From assembly GCF_000379465.1 (NCBI RefSeq), contig NZ_KB905392.1, positions 1-64,000 on the forward strand: 64,000 nt of DNA. Direction: 5' to 3'. Numbering within the stretch: position 1 is the stretch's first letter; every line of letters begins with the position of its first letter. The DNA is from Sciscionella marina DSM 45152. GTDB lineage: Bacteria > Actinomycetota > Actinomycetes > Mycobacteriales > Pseudonocardiaceae. The notes beneath the pieces were generated by a model. The model ran no database searches. It had not been told where the DNA came from and saw only the letters and a list, made by a program, of their open reading frames with translations. The position numbers were made by a program, and so were the translations under genes. Shown in pieces: positions 28,739 to 37,411 of the stretch.

Positions 28739-28742
28739 GTGA
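28662..28742 (+). CDS. Bridging mini-ORF 2 of the porter-GH172 junction (26 residues)
   Basis: It is a near-identical second copy (Leu replaces Met at residue 9). It starts on the GTGA shared with mini-ORF 1 and ends on the GTGA shared with the GH172 gene, so the four frames from porter to GH172 form an unbroken overlapping chain. GAGGAGGG precedes both its own GTG and that of the next gene. Confidence 0.5.
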   Translation: MTELARSPLDTAPPVAGPTSASEEGP

Positions 28743-29824
28743 CCGGTTACGGGGACTACGGCTCGAGCCTGCGCGATCTGCCGCGGCTGCGGCACACCCG
28801 GCGACGGCGAGTGTCCAGCTGGGATCGCAGCGGCGGCAACGAGGACCGCATCTGGTTGCGCCCGGGTCAGACCGAGGTGATCGCGGACATTCCGGGCGCG
28901 GGGAACGTGAACCACATCTGGATGACCACGCGCACCATGACCCTGCCGTACATGAATCCGGCCCATCCGGAGCCGGATTTCCTGCGCCGCCTGGTGTTGC
29001 GCGCCTTCTGGGACGGCGAGCAACATCCGAGTGTCGAGGTGCCGCTCGGGGATTTCTTCGGGGTGGGGCACGGCCGCTACGCCCAGTTCAACTCGGTTCC
29101 CCTGCAATGCAGCCCGCGCGAGGGCATCTCCTACAACAGCTTCTTCCACATGCCCTTCGCCGAGGGCGCGCGCTTCGAGATCACCAGCGAATGCCGGCAG
29201 GAAACGGTGCCCTTCTACTGGTACATCGACTACGAGGAGTTCGACGAGCTCGAAGAGGGGCTCGGCCGGTTCCACGCGCAGTGGCGCAGGGAGAACCCCT
29301 GCGACGGCGTCCCCCAGGGTGCGGCGTCCACCCCCGAGCACCTGCTCACCGGGACCAATCTGGACGGGGAGGGCAACTACACGATCCTGGACGCCCGCGG
29401 GTACGGGCACTACGTGGGCTGCGTGCTGAACGTGCACAACCTGCGCCAGAGCACCGAATGGAACTGGTACGGCGAGGGGGACGACATGATCTTCATCGAC
29501 GGTGAGCGCTGGCCGCCGAGCCTGCACGGGACCGGAACTGAGGACTATTTCAACACCGCCTGGTGCCCGGACGAGCCGTTCTCCGCGCCCTATCACGGGA
29601 TCACCCTCGCCGGTGGGCCGAACTGGTCCGGGCAGACCAGCCTGTATCGCTTCCACATCGAGGATCCGGTCACCTTCGCCGAGTCCATCCGGGTGACCAT
29701 CGAGCACGGGCACGCGAACAAACGCTCCGACGACTACTCCTCGGTCGCCTACTGGTATCAGGCCGAACCGCATGTCCCGTTCCGGCTCCCGCCCCTCGAG
29801 CAGCGCCTGCCCCGCCCACTGTGA
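28739..29824 (+). CDS. DUF2961 / glycoside hydrolase family 172 protein
   Basis: A 361-residue protein without a signal peptide. The DUF2961 core is plain: N-H-I-W-M-T, F-W-D-G-E-x-x-P-S-V-E-V-P-L-G-D-F-F, then W-Y-G-E246-G-D-D-M-I-F-I-D-G-E and G-T-G-T-E268-D-Y-F. The two glutamates in those motifs are the likely catalytic pair. Characterised GH172 members cleave alpha-D-fructofuranosides (including difructose dianhydride I) or alpha-D-arabinofuranosides. A cytosolic position next to a sugar porter suggests processing of an imported small furanoside. The GTG at 28739 is set by the GTGA overlap and GAGGAGGG. Confidence 0.88.
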   Translation: MTGYGDYGSSLRDLPRLRHTRRRRVSSWDRSGGNEDRIWLRPGQTEVIADIPGAGNVNHIWMTTRTMTLPYMNPAHPEPDFLRRLVLRAFWDGEQHPSVEVPLGDFFGVGHGRYAQFNSVPLQCSPREGISYNSFFHMPFAEGARFEITSECRQETVPFYWYIDYEEFDELEEGLGRFHAQWRRENPCDGVPQGAASTPEHLLTGTNLDGEGNYTILDARGYGHYVGCVLNVHNLRQSTEWNWYGEGDDMIFIDGERWPPSLHGTGTEDYFNTAWCPDEPFSAPYHGITLAGGPNWSGQTSLYRFHIEDPVTFAESIRVTIEHGHANKRSDDYSSVAYWYQAEPHVPFRLPPLEQRLPRPL

Positions 29825-29837
29825 GAAGGAGAATCCC

Positions 29838-30695
29838 ATGCGGTTGAACGTCGGTGATTTCATGCGCATCTACGATCCGAGCCCGGATTTCGGTGCGCCG
29901 TGGTATGTCAACGACCACACGATCATCCGGGATCCCGATGGGGAGTGGCACCTGTACGGCATCAACCACGCGGAGCCCTCCGATCCGGACGGTGAGACGA
30001 CCTTCCTGCACGCCACCGCCACCGACATCCAGGGGCCGTGGCACACCAGGGAAACCGCGCTGACCCTCGATCCGAACTACTACGGGGAGCGGCATCTGTG
30101 GGCCCCGCACGTGATCCGCGCCGACCGCAAATACTGGATGTTCTACAACGCGGGCGGAGACGACCCCACCCGCGAAGCCGTCAACCTCGCCACATCCGAA
30201 GACCTCTACCACTGGACCCGCCACCCCGAAGGACCACTGTTCCGCGACGGCTACAGCGCCCGGGATCCCATGGTCACCTGGACCGGCGATCAGTGGACCA
30301 TGTACTACTGTGGCAACGACGATCCGCTCGGCGGGCATTTCGCGGTCGTCTACCGCTGTAGCGACGACCTGATCCACTGGGGCGACCGCAAGATCGCGTT
30401 CACCAGTGAATTCACCGGCCAGGGATTCAACAGCCCGACCGAATCCCCGTTCGTGGTCAAGGAAGAGGACCACTGGTATCTGTTCATCGGGCCGTGCGGC
30501 AGATATCAGCCCACCCCGGACGGGTTCGTGTGCACCGCGGTCTACGAGTCGGACAATCCCTGGGAGTTCCCGCGCGACCATCTGATCACCAGGATCGGCA
30601 GCCATGCGGCCGAGATCATCGAGAACCGCTGGATCACCTCGTGCGGAGCCGGACAGGGCGGGGTGTATCTCGCGGAACTGTCCTGGGAGAGCTGA
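29838..30695 (+). CDS. Five-bladed beta-propeller glycosidase (GH43/GH32-like), copy 1
   Basis: A 285-residue cytosolic protein with the furanosidase-propeller acidic triad: D26 in Y-V-N-D-H-T-I-I, D143 in S-A-R-D-P-M-V and E202 in T-E-S-P-F-V-V. The W-H-L-Y, Y-W-M-F-Y-N-A-G-G, W-T-M-Y-Y-C and H-W-Y-L-F-I-G-P strands mark successive blades. The family is close to both GH32 (beta-fructofuranosidases) and GH43; the exact assignment is uncertain. It lies 13 bp after the GH172 gene, with GAGAAGGAGA before its ATG. It shares a 152-bp identical tract with the next gene. Confidence 0.8.
   Translation: MRLNVGDFMRIYDPSPDFGAPWYVNDHTIIRDPDGEWHLYGINHAEPSDPDGETTFLHATATDIQGPWHTRETALTLDPNYYGERHLWAPHVIRADRKYWMFYNAGGDDPTREAVNLATSEDLYHWTRHPEGPLFRDGYSARDPMVTWTGDQWTMYYCGNDDPLGGHFAVVYRCSDDLIHWGDRKIAFTSEFTGQGFNSPTESPFVVKEEDHWYLFIGPCGRYQPTPDGFVCTAVYESDNPWEFPRDHLITRIGSHAAEIIENRWITSCGAGQGGVYLAELSWES
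30093..30244 (+). repeat. 152-bp identical tract, first copy
   Basis: These 152 bases are identical, including third codon positions, to 30952-31103 in the adjacent paralogue, while the sequence on each side diverges sharply. It encodes residues about 86-136. This pattern points to recent gene conversion. Confidence 0.95.
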
Positions 30696-30696
30696 G

Positions 30697-31554
30697 ATGC
30701 GACTGACCGCGAGCGAATTCCGCCATGTCTTCGATCCGAGCGAGGCGGCGGGGGTGCCGAGCTATCTCAACGACCACACGATCATCCGGGCCGAGGACGG
30801 CAGCTGGCACCTGTTCTCCATCACCCATCCGGAACCGGCGAACCCGACCGAGGAGAAAACCTTCCTGCACGCCAGGGCCGGGGACGTCGAAGGCCCGTGG
30901 CACACCCTGGATCCGGCGCTCGTCGTGGATCCGGGCTATCACGGGGAACGACATCTGTGGGCCCCGCACGTGATCCGCGCCGACCGCAAATACTGGATGT
31001 TCTACAACGCGGGCGGAGACGACCCCACCCGCGAAGCCGTCAACCTCGCCACATCCGAAGACCTCTACCACTGGACCCGCCACCCCGAAGGACCACTGTT
31101 CCGGGACGGGTTCAGTGCGCGGGACCCGATGGTGGTGTGGACCGGCGACGAATGGACCATGTACTACTGCGCCACCGACGACCCCTCGGGCGGCAGGCAT
31201 GTGGTCGCGTACCGGTGCAGCGAGGATCTGGTGCACTGGGACGACCGGAAGATCGCGTTCACCAGTGAACGCAGCGGCACCGGGGGCGGGCCGACCGAAT
31301 CCCCGTTCGTGCTCTGGGAACAGGGCAGCTGGTATCTGTTCATCGGGCCGTGCGGCGCGTACGCGAAGACCCCGGACGGCTACGTGTGCACCGCGGTCTA
31401 CGAGTCGGACAGTCCGTGGGAGTTCCCGCGCGACGGGCTGCGCACCCGGATCGCCAGCCACGCCGCCGAGGTGGTGGACAACCGCCTGATCACCTCGGCC
31501 GGCTGGGGCCAGGGTGGGCTGTACCTCGCTGACCTCGGATGGGAACGGGATTGA
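30697..31554 (+). CDS. Five-bladed beta-propeller glycosidase (GH43/GH32-like), copy 2
   Basis: A 285-residue tandem paralogue of the preceding gene, with the same triad (D26, D143, E201) and blade motifs. It starts one base after the stop of copy 1 (TGAGATG), so the two are translated together. The copies differ mostly in the N-terminal loops and around residues 158-200, near the general acid, which suggests different acceptor or linkage preference. No signal peptide. Confidence 0.8.
   Translation: MRLTASEFRHVFDPSEAAGVPSYLNDHTIIRAEDGSWHLFSITHPEPANPTEEKTFLHARAGDVEGPWHTLDPALVVDPGYHGERHLWAPHVIRADRKYWMFYNAGGDDPTREAVNLATSEDLYHWTRHPEGPLFRDGFSARDPMVVWTGDEWTMYYCATDDPSGGRHVVAYRCSEDLVHWDDRKIAFTSERSGTGGGPTESPFVLWEQGSWYLFIGPCGAYAKTPDGYVCTAVYESDSPWEFPRDGLRTRIASHAAEVVDNRLITSAGWGQGGLYLADLGWERD
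30952..31103 (+). repeat. 152-bp identical tract, second copy
   Basis: This is the partner of 30093-30244, offset by 859 bp. Identity starts at CATCTGTGG and ends at CTGTTCCG. Confidence 0.95.
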
Positions 31555-31673
31555 CCCGCCGATAGTCGGGTGCTCCCACGACCATTTCCGGTATCGCCTC
31601 ATCGAGGGACCCGGCTACGGTCTGCGTGTCACCGGACCAAAACAGAAGGTGACCGGAAGAAGGGAATCCCCAG

Positions 31674-32369
31674 ATGCGCAAATCCAGCAAGGTCGGGGGG
31701 CTGGCCGCGGCGACACTCGGCCTGGCACTCGTCGCTGCACCGTTCGCCCAGGCATCACCGGCGACCCCGAAAATCATCGGCGGCGAACCGGCCAGTGACG
31801 TCTCCTACGGCGCGCAGGTCTATGTCGACGGGCAGTTCAACTGCTCGGGCAGCGTCATCGCTCCCGAGTGGGTGCTCACCGCACAGCACTGCGACGGCCA
31901 GGGGCTCAGCGTCAAGGTCGGCAGCCTCAAACTCGGCGAGGGCGAGGACGCCAAGGTCGAGCAGTCCACCAAGGCTCCGGGCGGTGACCTGCTGCTCCTG
32001 CACCTGGACCACGCGGTCAAGGCGCAGCCGGTGCAGCTCGGTGACAAGGATCCGGCCAAGGGCGACCAGAACAAGATCTACGGTTGGGGCCGCGAAGAGG
32101 GCAGCGGTCCGCCGGCTCCCGCGCTGAAGGTGGCCACCGTCGAGGTCACCGGGCAGAGCCAGGACGCCTTCGACGGACCCGCGATCGCCAGCAAGGGCGT
32201 GGATGGCGCATCGTGGCACGGCGACTCGGGCGGCCCGCAGATCGCGGACGGCAAGCAGGTCGGCGTCTGCTCCACCGGGGAGAACTCGGGTAGCGACAAG
32301 AACGGTACACAGAACTACGCCAGCGTGGCCAACAGCCGCGACTGGATCAAGCAGACCGCGGGCGTCTAG
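31674..32369 (+). CDS. Secreted S1 family serine protease (short, streptogrisin/trypsin-like fold)
   Basis: A 231-residue protein with a signal peptide (about 1-28, cut near A-Q-A-S). Mature sequence starts I-I-G-G after a short pro-segment. The triad is H72 (T-A-Q-H-C), D105 (D-L-L-L-L-H) and S185 (G-D-S-G-G-P). The residue six places before the serine is Ala179, so trypsin-like Arg/Lys specificity is unlikely. C57 and C73 can form the usual histidine-loop disulfide. GGAAGAAGGGA precedes the ATG. Confidence 0.9.
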   Translation: MRKSSKVGGLAAATLGLALVAAPFAQASPATPKIIGGEPASDVSYGAQVYVDGQFNCSGSVIAPEWVLTAQHCDGQGLSVKVGSLKLGEGEDAKVEQSTKAPGGDLLLLHLDHAVKAQPVQLGDKDPAKGDQNKIYGWGREEGSGPPAPALKVATVEVTGQSQDAFDGPAIASKGVDGASWHGDSGGPQIADGKQVGVCSTGENSGSDKNGTQNYASVANSRDWIKQTAGV

Positions 32370-32393
32370 GGCACGACCCCACGGCCGAACACG

Positions 32394-32427
32394 ATGGCGG
32401 GCACCGGATTTTCCCGGTGCCCGCCAT
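32394..32427. terminator. Perfect hairpin between the S1 protease and DUF2000 genes
   Basis: ATGGCGGGCACCGG (32394-32407) pairs perfectly with CCGGTGCCCGCCAT (32414-32427) around a six-base AT-rich loop. It lies between two convergent genes and has no T run, a form common in actinobacteria. Confidence 0.75.
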
Positions 32428-32447
32428 CCATGGTGTCCGAGACCGGT

Positions 32448-32861
32448 TCAGCGGTGCAGGCTTGCTCCCTTGAGCACCTTGTCCACCCCGTTGCGCGGGC
32501 CGTGCACGGCGAACCCGACCAGGTCGAGCTCCGCACCCGGGAGGGCGGCGACCGCGGCCCGGTTGTCCGTGTCGTTCCCGGTGTGGAACAGATCCGCGGT
32601 GAACACCGCCGTGGGCAGTCCCCTGCGTAACGCACGGGCATGTGCGGTGCCCATCAGTTCCTTGTCCCCCTCGAACACGAGCACCGGCTGGCGGAACATC
32701 GGCAGGTATTGCGTCCCGTCCGCATCGGCATAGGGCGCACCCAGCAGTTCGGCATTGGCGGCGATCCCGGAACTGAGGAAGGCACACACGTTCAGCCGCT
32801 GCCACGGCTCCAGATCCTCGCGCAGCAACACCGCGATCTTGGTATCGAACTTTGAGCACAT
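32448..32861 (-). CDS. DUF2000 family protein
   Basis: A 137-residue protein with the DUF2000 pattern: K-F-D-T-K-I-A-V-L-L-R-E-D-L-E-P-W-Q-R-L-N-V, G-A-P-Y-x-D-A-D-G, Y-L-P-M-F-R-Q-P-V-L-V and F-A-V-H-G-P-R-N-x-V-D-K. The biochemical role is unknown; the fold resembles PTH2-like hydrolases. The ATG at 32861 is the first family-like start. Frames extending further up run into the hairpin repeat array and are not credible. Confidence 0.85.
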   Translation of the reverse strand: MCSKFDTKIAVLLREDLEPWQRLNVCAFLSSGIAANAELLGAPYADADGTQYLPMFRQPVLVFEGDKELMGTAHARALRRGLPTAVFTADLFHTGNDTDNRAAVAALPGAELDLVGFAVHGPRNGVDKVLKGASLHR

Positions 32862-32865
32862 CTGA

Positions 32866-33101
32866 GAACTCCGTGTTCTGCTGCGCTGCGACGTTGGCGA
32901 AGTGCCTTCGCATAGACGTTGACGAAGTGCCTTCGCATAAACGTTGGCGAAGTGCCTTCGGGCGTCGGCGAAGTACCTTCGCATGCCAGATCGTCGCCTC
33001 GCAGCGTTGTCGTCAAGCGCCGTAGAAACCCGCTACGGCTCATTCCTATGCCTGCCGATCCGACTCCCGCTCGCGACGGACGGGAGCTTTCAGACACGCT
33101 C
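32866..33101. repeat. Long palindromic repeat, copy C (divergent, with inserted hairpin array)
   Basis: A third member of the family at 21200 and 22357. It begins GAACTCCGTGTTCTGCTGCG, keeps the hairpin as CCGTAG...CTACGG (33020-33038) and ends GACTCCCGCTCG...CGGGAGCT. The hairpin's third base pair is G-C here and A-T in copies A and B, a compensatory pair of changes. It occupies most of the 295-bp gap between the DUF2000 and araC-type genes. Confidence 0.75.
32891..32985. repeat. Four tandem hairpin repeats of 22-25 bp
   Basis: Units start at 32891, 32916, 32941 and 32963, with core ACGTTGGCGAAGTGCCTTCG. Each unit folds as GCGAAG-TGC-CTTCGC; unit 2 loses one outer pair, and unit 4 changes the loop to TAC. 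Units 1 and 2 are exactly 25 bp. Confidence 0.9.
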
Positions 33102-33156
33102 AGGCATAGGACCAGTGTCGTCGAGCGGTGGCGCGGGCGTCTTGTACGTTCTTCAC

Positions 33157-33942
33157 ATGCCGGAAAGCGCCGTCCGCGCGTGGGAACCCGGGATACCGGG
33201 CATTCGTGAGGTGCTGCACGCGCGGTTCCTCGAACACGCCTACCCCAGTCACACGCACGCCGCGTGGACGGTGCTGATCATCGATGAGGGCATGGTGCGC
33301 TACGGCCTGCATCGCGGTGAGCACGGTGCCCTGCGCTCCCAGGTGACCGTGCTGCCCCCGCATGTGCCGCACGACGGGCGCAACGTCACCGAGTGGGGCT
33401 TCCGCAAGCGGGTGCTCTATCTGGAACCGTCCGCGATGGACGAATCGCTCATCGGGGCGGCCGTGGATCAGCCCGGACTGCGGGATCCCTTGCTGCGCAA
33501 GCGCATCCACGAACTGCACGAGGTATTGCGCGGACCGTGGGAACCGTGGCACGCGCAGTCCCGGCTCGCCCTGATCACCGAACGCCTCGCCGAACGGCTG
33601 CACGGTGCCCCCGCCCCGGAGCGGGTACCGGTGGCTCCGGAGCTGGCCGGGCAGCTGCGCGAGCTGCTGGACGCGAGCGCCCCGGTGGGGATCACCCTGG
33701 ACGAGGCGGCCCGGCGGCTGCACGCCCATCCGGCCCATCTGGTGCGCGTGTTCAGCACCCGGTTCGGCATCCCGCCGCACCGCTACCTCACCGGGTTGCG
33801 CATCGACCTCGCGCGCAGGCTGCTGCTCGACGGGCTGCCCGCCGCTCAGGTCGCCCTGGCCGCCGGGTTCACCGACCAGTCCCATCTGAACCGGCATTTC
33901 ACCGCGATGCTCGGCACCACTCCGGGCCGGTTCCGCGCCTAA
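33157..33942 (+). CDS. AraC family transcriptional regulator
   Basis: A 261-residue regulator with an N-terminal cupin sensor (H-A-Y-P-S-H-T-H-A-A-W-T-V, L-P-P-H-V-P-H-D-G) and two C-terminal helix-turn-helix units (L-D-E-A-A-R-R-L-H-A-H-P-A-H-L-V-R-V-F and V-A-L-A-A-G-F-T-D-Q-S-H-L-N-R-H-F). The ATG at 33157 is the first start giving the family N-terminus and has little or no leader. Its stop overlaps that of the convergent GyrI-like gene within CTAA. Confidence 0.9.
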   Translation: MPESAVRAWEPGIPGIREVLHARFLEHAYPSHTHAAWTVLIIDEGMVRYGLHRGEHGALRSQVTVLPPHVPHDGRNVTEWGFRKRVLYLEPSAMDESLIGAAVDQPGLRDPLLRKRIHELHEVLRGPWEPWHAQSRLALITERLAERLHGAPAPERVPVAPELAGQLRELLDASAPVGITLDEAARRLHAHPAHLVRVFSTRFGIPPHRYLTGLRIDLARRLLLDGLPAAQVALAAGFTDQSHLNRHFTAMLGTTPGRFRA

Positions 33943-34562
33943 CGGTCCGCGGTGACCGGCTGCCGGAGGATCGTGCGCAGCTTGCCGGGTGCGACCCTGC
34001 GGAAGTCGCTGAGGTAGATCTCGTGGTGTTCACCGGTCATCCGCAGGCCCTGTCCGGGAATGAATTCCCGGTGCATCCGCTCGAGCACGGCGGCCTCCTC
34101 GTCGAAGGGGCCGAGGTGCAGGGTCTGTACGCAGGTGCCTTCCGCCAGTCGCTGCAGCCGCACCCGGTCGAGCGCCGCGGTCGGACCACCCGCGGCGGCC
34201 TTGGCCACCGCAGCCTCGAGCAGCTCCGGGCCGATCCAGTCCGGAACCATGATCATGAGGGTCCAGTTCCACCGGCTCTTGTCCCGTGCGGCGGTGAAGG
34301 CCGCCATGTCTTCGGCCCACCAGCGGCCTTCCAGGGGCATGACCACGTAGTCCCTGCCGAGCTTCTGTTTGCTGGCGAACTTGAGCTTGTAGGCGACCGG
34401 ATAGAGCGCGCTCACCGCGGCGGCGAACTCCCCGCTCGTGTTCGGGTCACCGTGCCCGTCGACCATCAGATACTGCAGCGGCGGCACCTCGAGGATGCGG
34501 AACCGGTCCCGCACCGCCCGGTAGCAGTCCAGCTGCTTCTTGAAGTCGACCTTCTCCGGCAC
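33939..34562 (-). CDS. GyrI-like small-molecule-binding domain protein
   Basis: A 207-residue stand-alone protein of the GyrI/SHS2 ligand-binding fold. It shows V-D-F-K-K-Q-L-D-C-Y near the N-terminus, P-P-L-Q-Y-L-M-V-D-G-H-G-D-P-N, a central W-W-A-E-D region and H-H-E-I-Y-L-S-D-F-R-R near the end. It has no DNA-binding domain. Relatives bind or hydrolyse small hydrophobic compounds. The GTG at 34562 has GGGAGG upstream. It overlaps the araC-type gene by four bases. Confidence 0.8.
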   Translation of the reverse strand: MPEKVDFKKQLDCYRAVRDRFRILEVPPLQYLMVDGHGDPNTSGEFAAAVSALYPVAYKLKFASKQKLGRDYVVMPLEGRWWAEDMAAFTAARDKSRWNWTLMIMVPDWIGPELLEAAVAKAAAGGPTAALDRVRLQRLAEGTCVQTLHLGPFDEEAAVLERMHREFIPGQGLRMTGEHHEIYLSDFRRVAPGKLRTILRQPVTADR

Positions 34563-34587
34563 GCCGCCTCCCCTGGTCCGGCGCGGT

Positions 34588-35046
34588 CTACGCTCCGCCG
34601 TGTCCGCGGTGCATCGCCCGAAGGGCACGCATCGCGTCCACCGCCCGCTGACCGTCGTGCGCCTGGATGGCCATCACCGGGTAGTACTCGTCGGCCAGCA
34701 GTTCCACCCGCGCCCAGGGGGAACCGTCCGGGAAACTCACCGCGCGCACATCGGCCCAGTCGAACCACTTGCCCTGAAACACATTGCGCACTTCGATGCC
34801 GTGCTCGTCGGCGCGCACCCGGGGCCGCAGCAGCAACAGCACGGCGCAGGCGAGAATCACACCGACCACGATCATGGCGACCTGGTCGGCCGAGCCGAAG
34901 CTCGCCCCGGTCGGGGTCTGCCGCATCAGTACCCCGGCTACGACCAGCGCGGCGAGCAGGATCAGCGCGAACGGGATGACATAGCGCCGGATCCGTACCG
35001 GTCGTGCGATCGTCTCCATCACTTCACCCATGTCGGCTCGGTCCAT
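34588..35046 (-). CDS. PH-domain membrane protein next to ribH
   Basis: A 152-residue protein with two hydrophobic helices near the N-terminus, then a soluble PH-like domain (D-E-H-G-I-E-V-R-N-V-F-Q-G-K-W-F-D-W-A-D-V). A similar small membrane protein follows ribH in mycobacteria (Rv1417). The start is uncertain: ATG at 35046, 35031 or 35019. The first overlaps nothing and lies 14 bp after ribH. Function unknown. Confidence 0.8.
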   Translation of the reverse strand: MDRADMGEVMETIARPVRIRRYVIPFALILLAALVVAGVLMRQTPTGASFGSADQVAMIVVGVILACAVLLLLRPRVRADEHGIEVRNVFQGKWFDWADVRAVSFPDGSPWARVELLADEYYPVMAIQAHDGQRAVDAMRALRAMHRGHGGA

Positions 35047-35060
35047 CACCTGCGCGCCCG

Positions 35061-35564
<504 letters not shown>

Positions 35565-36800
35565 CTATGCCTCGTACTCGTCGAGCGTCAGCAGGTGCCC
35601 CATGCGATCCCGCTTGGTGCGCAGGTAGCGCAGGTTCTCCGGGTTGGCCGATACCGGGAGCGAAACCCGGTCCAGCACGGTGAGCCCGTAGCCTTCGAGG
35701 CCGACCCGTTTGGCGGGATTGTTGGTGAGCAGCCGCATCGACCGAACCCCGATGTCCACCAGGATCTGGGCCCCGGTGCCGTAGTCACGCGCATCCGCGG
35801 GCAGTCCCTGCTCGAGGTTCGCGTCCACGGTGTCCGCCCCGCGATCCTGCAACTGGTAGGCCTGGAGCTTGTGCAGCAGGCCGATACCGCGCCCCTCGTG
35901 CCCGCGCACGTAGAGCACCACGCCCCTGCCGTTCGCGGCGACCGCCTCCAGCGCCGCGTCCAGCTGCGGCCCACAGTCGCAGCGCAGCGAACCGAAGACA
36001 TCCCCGGTCAGGCATTCGGAGTGCACCCGGACGAGCACATCCTCACCGTCACCGATCTCCCCGTAGACGAGGGCGACATGCTCGATCCCGTCCAACAGGC
36101 TGTCGTAGCCCAGCGCCCGGAAGGTGCCGTGCACGGTCGGTATCCGCGCCTCGGCGACCCGCTCCACCTGCTTCTCGTAGCGGCGGCGGTAAGCGATCAG
36201 GTCCGCGATCGAGATGATGCTCAGCTCGTGCTCGGCGGCGAACACCTCGAGCTCGTCGCGGCGGGCCATGTCCCCGTCGCTCTTCTGCGAGACGATCTCG
36301 CACAGCACACCGGCCGGCTGCAGCTTCGCCAGCCGGGCCAGATCGACCGCCGCCTCGGTGTGGCCGGGCCTGCGCAACACCCCGCCGTCCTTGGCGCGCA
36401 ACGGAACGACGTGCCCCGGGCGGCGGAAATCGCGCGGGGCGGATGCCGGATCGGCGAGCAGCCGGATCGTGTGCGCCCGGTCGGTCGCGGAGATCCCAGT
36501 GCTCACGCCTTCGGCGGCGTCCACGGTCACGGTGTAGGCCGTGCCGCGCACATCCTGGTTGGTGTGGAACATCGGCGGCAGGTCGAGCCGGTCGCAGTCG
36601 CGTCCGGTCAGCGGCACGCAGATGTACCCGGAGGTATAGCGGACCATGAAGGCGAGCAGCTCCGGCGTGGCCTTCTCCGCGGCGAAGATGAGGTCGCCCT
36701 CGTTCTCCCGGTCCTCGTCGTCGACGACGATCACGGCCTTGCCGTCCGCGATGGCGGCGATGGCTTCCTCGACGGCCTCGTAGTCGGCCACTGCGCTCAC
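35565..36800 (-). CDS. ribBA: Bifunctional DHBP synthase / GTP cyclohydrolase II
   Basis: A 411-residue fusion. The N-terminal RibB half has [12 protein letters not shown] and [10 protein letters not shown], making the butanone phosphate. The C-terminal RibA half (from about residue 205) has [19 protein letters not shown] with the zinc cysteines and opens GTP. The GTG at 36800 overlaps the ribE stop (GTGA) and follows GGGAGC. Confidence 0.97.
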   Translation of the reverse strand: MSAVADYEAVEEAIAAIADGKAVIVVDDEDRENEGDLIFAAEKATPELLAFMVRYTSGYICVPLTGRDCDRLDLPPMFHTNQDVRGTAYTVTVDAAEGVSTGISATDRAHTIRLLADPASAPRDFRRPGHVVPLRAKDGGVLRRPGHTEAAVDLARLAKLQPAGVLCEIVSQKSDGDMARRDELEVFAAEHELSIISIADLIAYRRRYEKQVERVAEARIPTVHGTFRALGYDSLLDGIEHVALVYGEIGDGEDVLVRVHSECLTGDVFGSLRCDCGPQLDAALEAVAANGRGVVLYVRGHEGRGIGLLHKLQAYQLQDRGADTVDANLEQGLPADARDYGTGAQILVDIGVRSMRLLTNNPAKRVGLEGYGLTVLDRVSLPVSANPENLRYLRTKRDRMGHLLTLDEYEA

Positions 36801-37411
36801 GCTCCCGTTTCTTCGCCACCGAGGGCCGCCAGATGCGGCCGGGCAAGCTTGTCGAGGTACTTGGCGACCACGTCGACCTCGATATTGACCTGATCCCCCG
36901 GTTCGAGCAGCCCGAGGGTGGTGTCCGCGAGCGTGGTCGGGATCAGCGCCACGGTGAACTCGGTGTCGCTCACCTCCACCACGGTCAGGGAAACCCCGTC
37001 CACGGTGATCGAGCCCTTCTCCACCACGTAGCGGTTCAGCTCGCGGGGCAGGGCGAAACTGGTCGTCCCGTCCGGATCGCGCCCGGTGTAGCTCGCGGTC
37101 CCGTCCACGTGTCCCTGCACGATGTGCCCACCGAGCCGGGCCCCGACCGCGGCCGCCCGCTCCAGGTTGACCTTCACGCCGGTGGCCAGCTTGCGCAGGC
37201 TGGAACGGTGCAGCGTCTCGGCGACCGCGTCCACCGCGAAGGTGTCGTCCTGGAGTTCGGTCACCGTGAGGCACACCCCGTTCACCGCGATCGAGTCGCC
37301 GTGCGCCGCGTCGCTGGTGACCAGTGGACCTCGGATGCGGATGCGCGCCTGCTCCGGCGCATCGGTCAGCTCGACGATTTCGCCGACCTCTTCAACGATC
37401 CCGGTGAACAT
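36797..37411 (-). CDS. ribE: Riboflavin synthase, alpha subunit
   Basis: A 204-residue protein made of two similar lumazine-binding barrels; the N-terminus [10 protein letters not shown] and the paired [13 protein letters not shown] and [12 protein letters not shown] repeats are typical. It dismutates two lumazines to riboflavin. The ATG at 37411 is fixed by homology. No FMN riboswitch was found in the 127 bp before it. In mycobacteria the same enzyme is called ribC. Confidence 0.96.
   Translation of the reverse strand: MFTGIVEEVGEIVELTDAPEQARIRIRGPLVTSDAAHGDSIAVNGVCLTVTELQDDTFAVDAVAETLHRSSLRKLATGVKVNLERAAAVGARLGGHIVQGHVDGTASYTGRDPDGTTSFALPRELNRYVVEKGSITVDGVSLTVVEVSDTEFTVALIPTTLADTTLGLLEPGDQVNIEVDVVAKYLDKLARPHLAALGGEETGA

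Noticed and set aside
32862-33156. N-terminal extensions of the DUF2000 and AraC-type genes into the repeat region
   Set aside because: The extensions translate the hairpin array and repeat, have no family similarity, and both genes have good internal starts.
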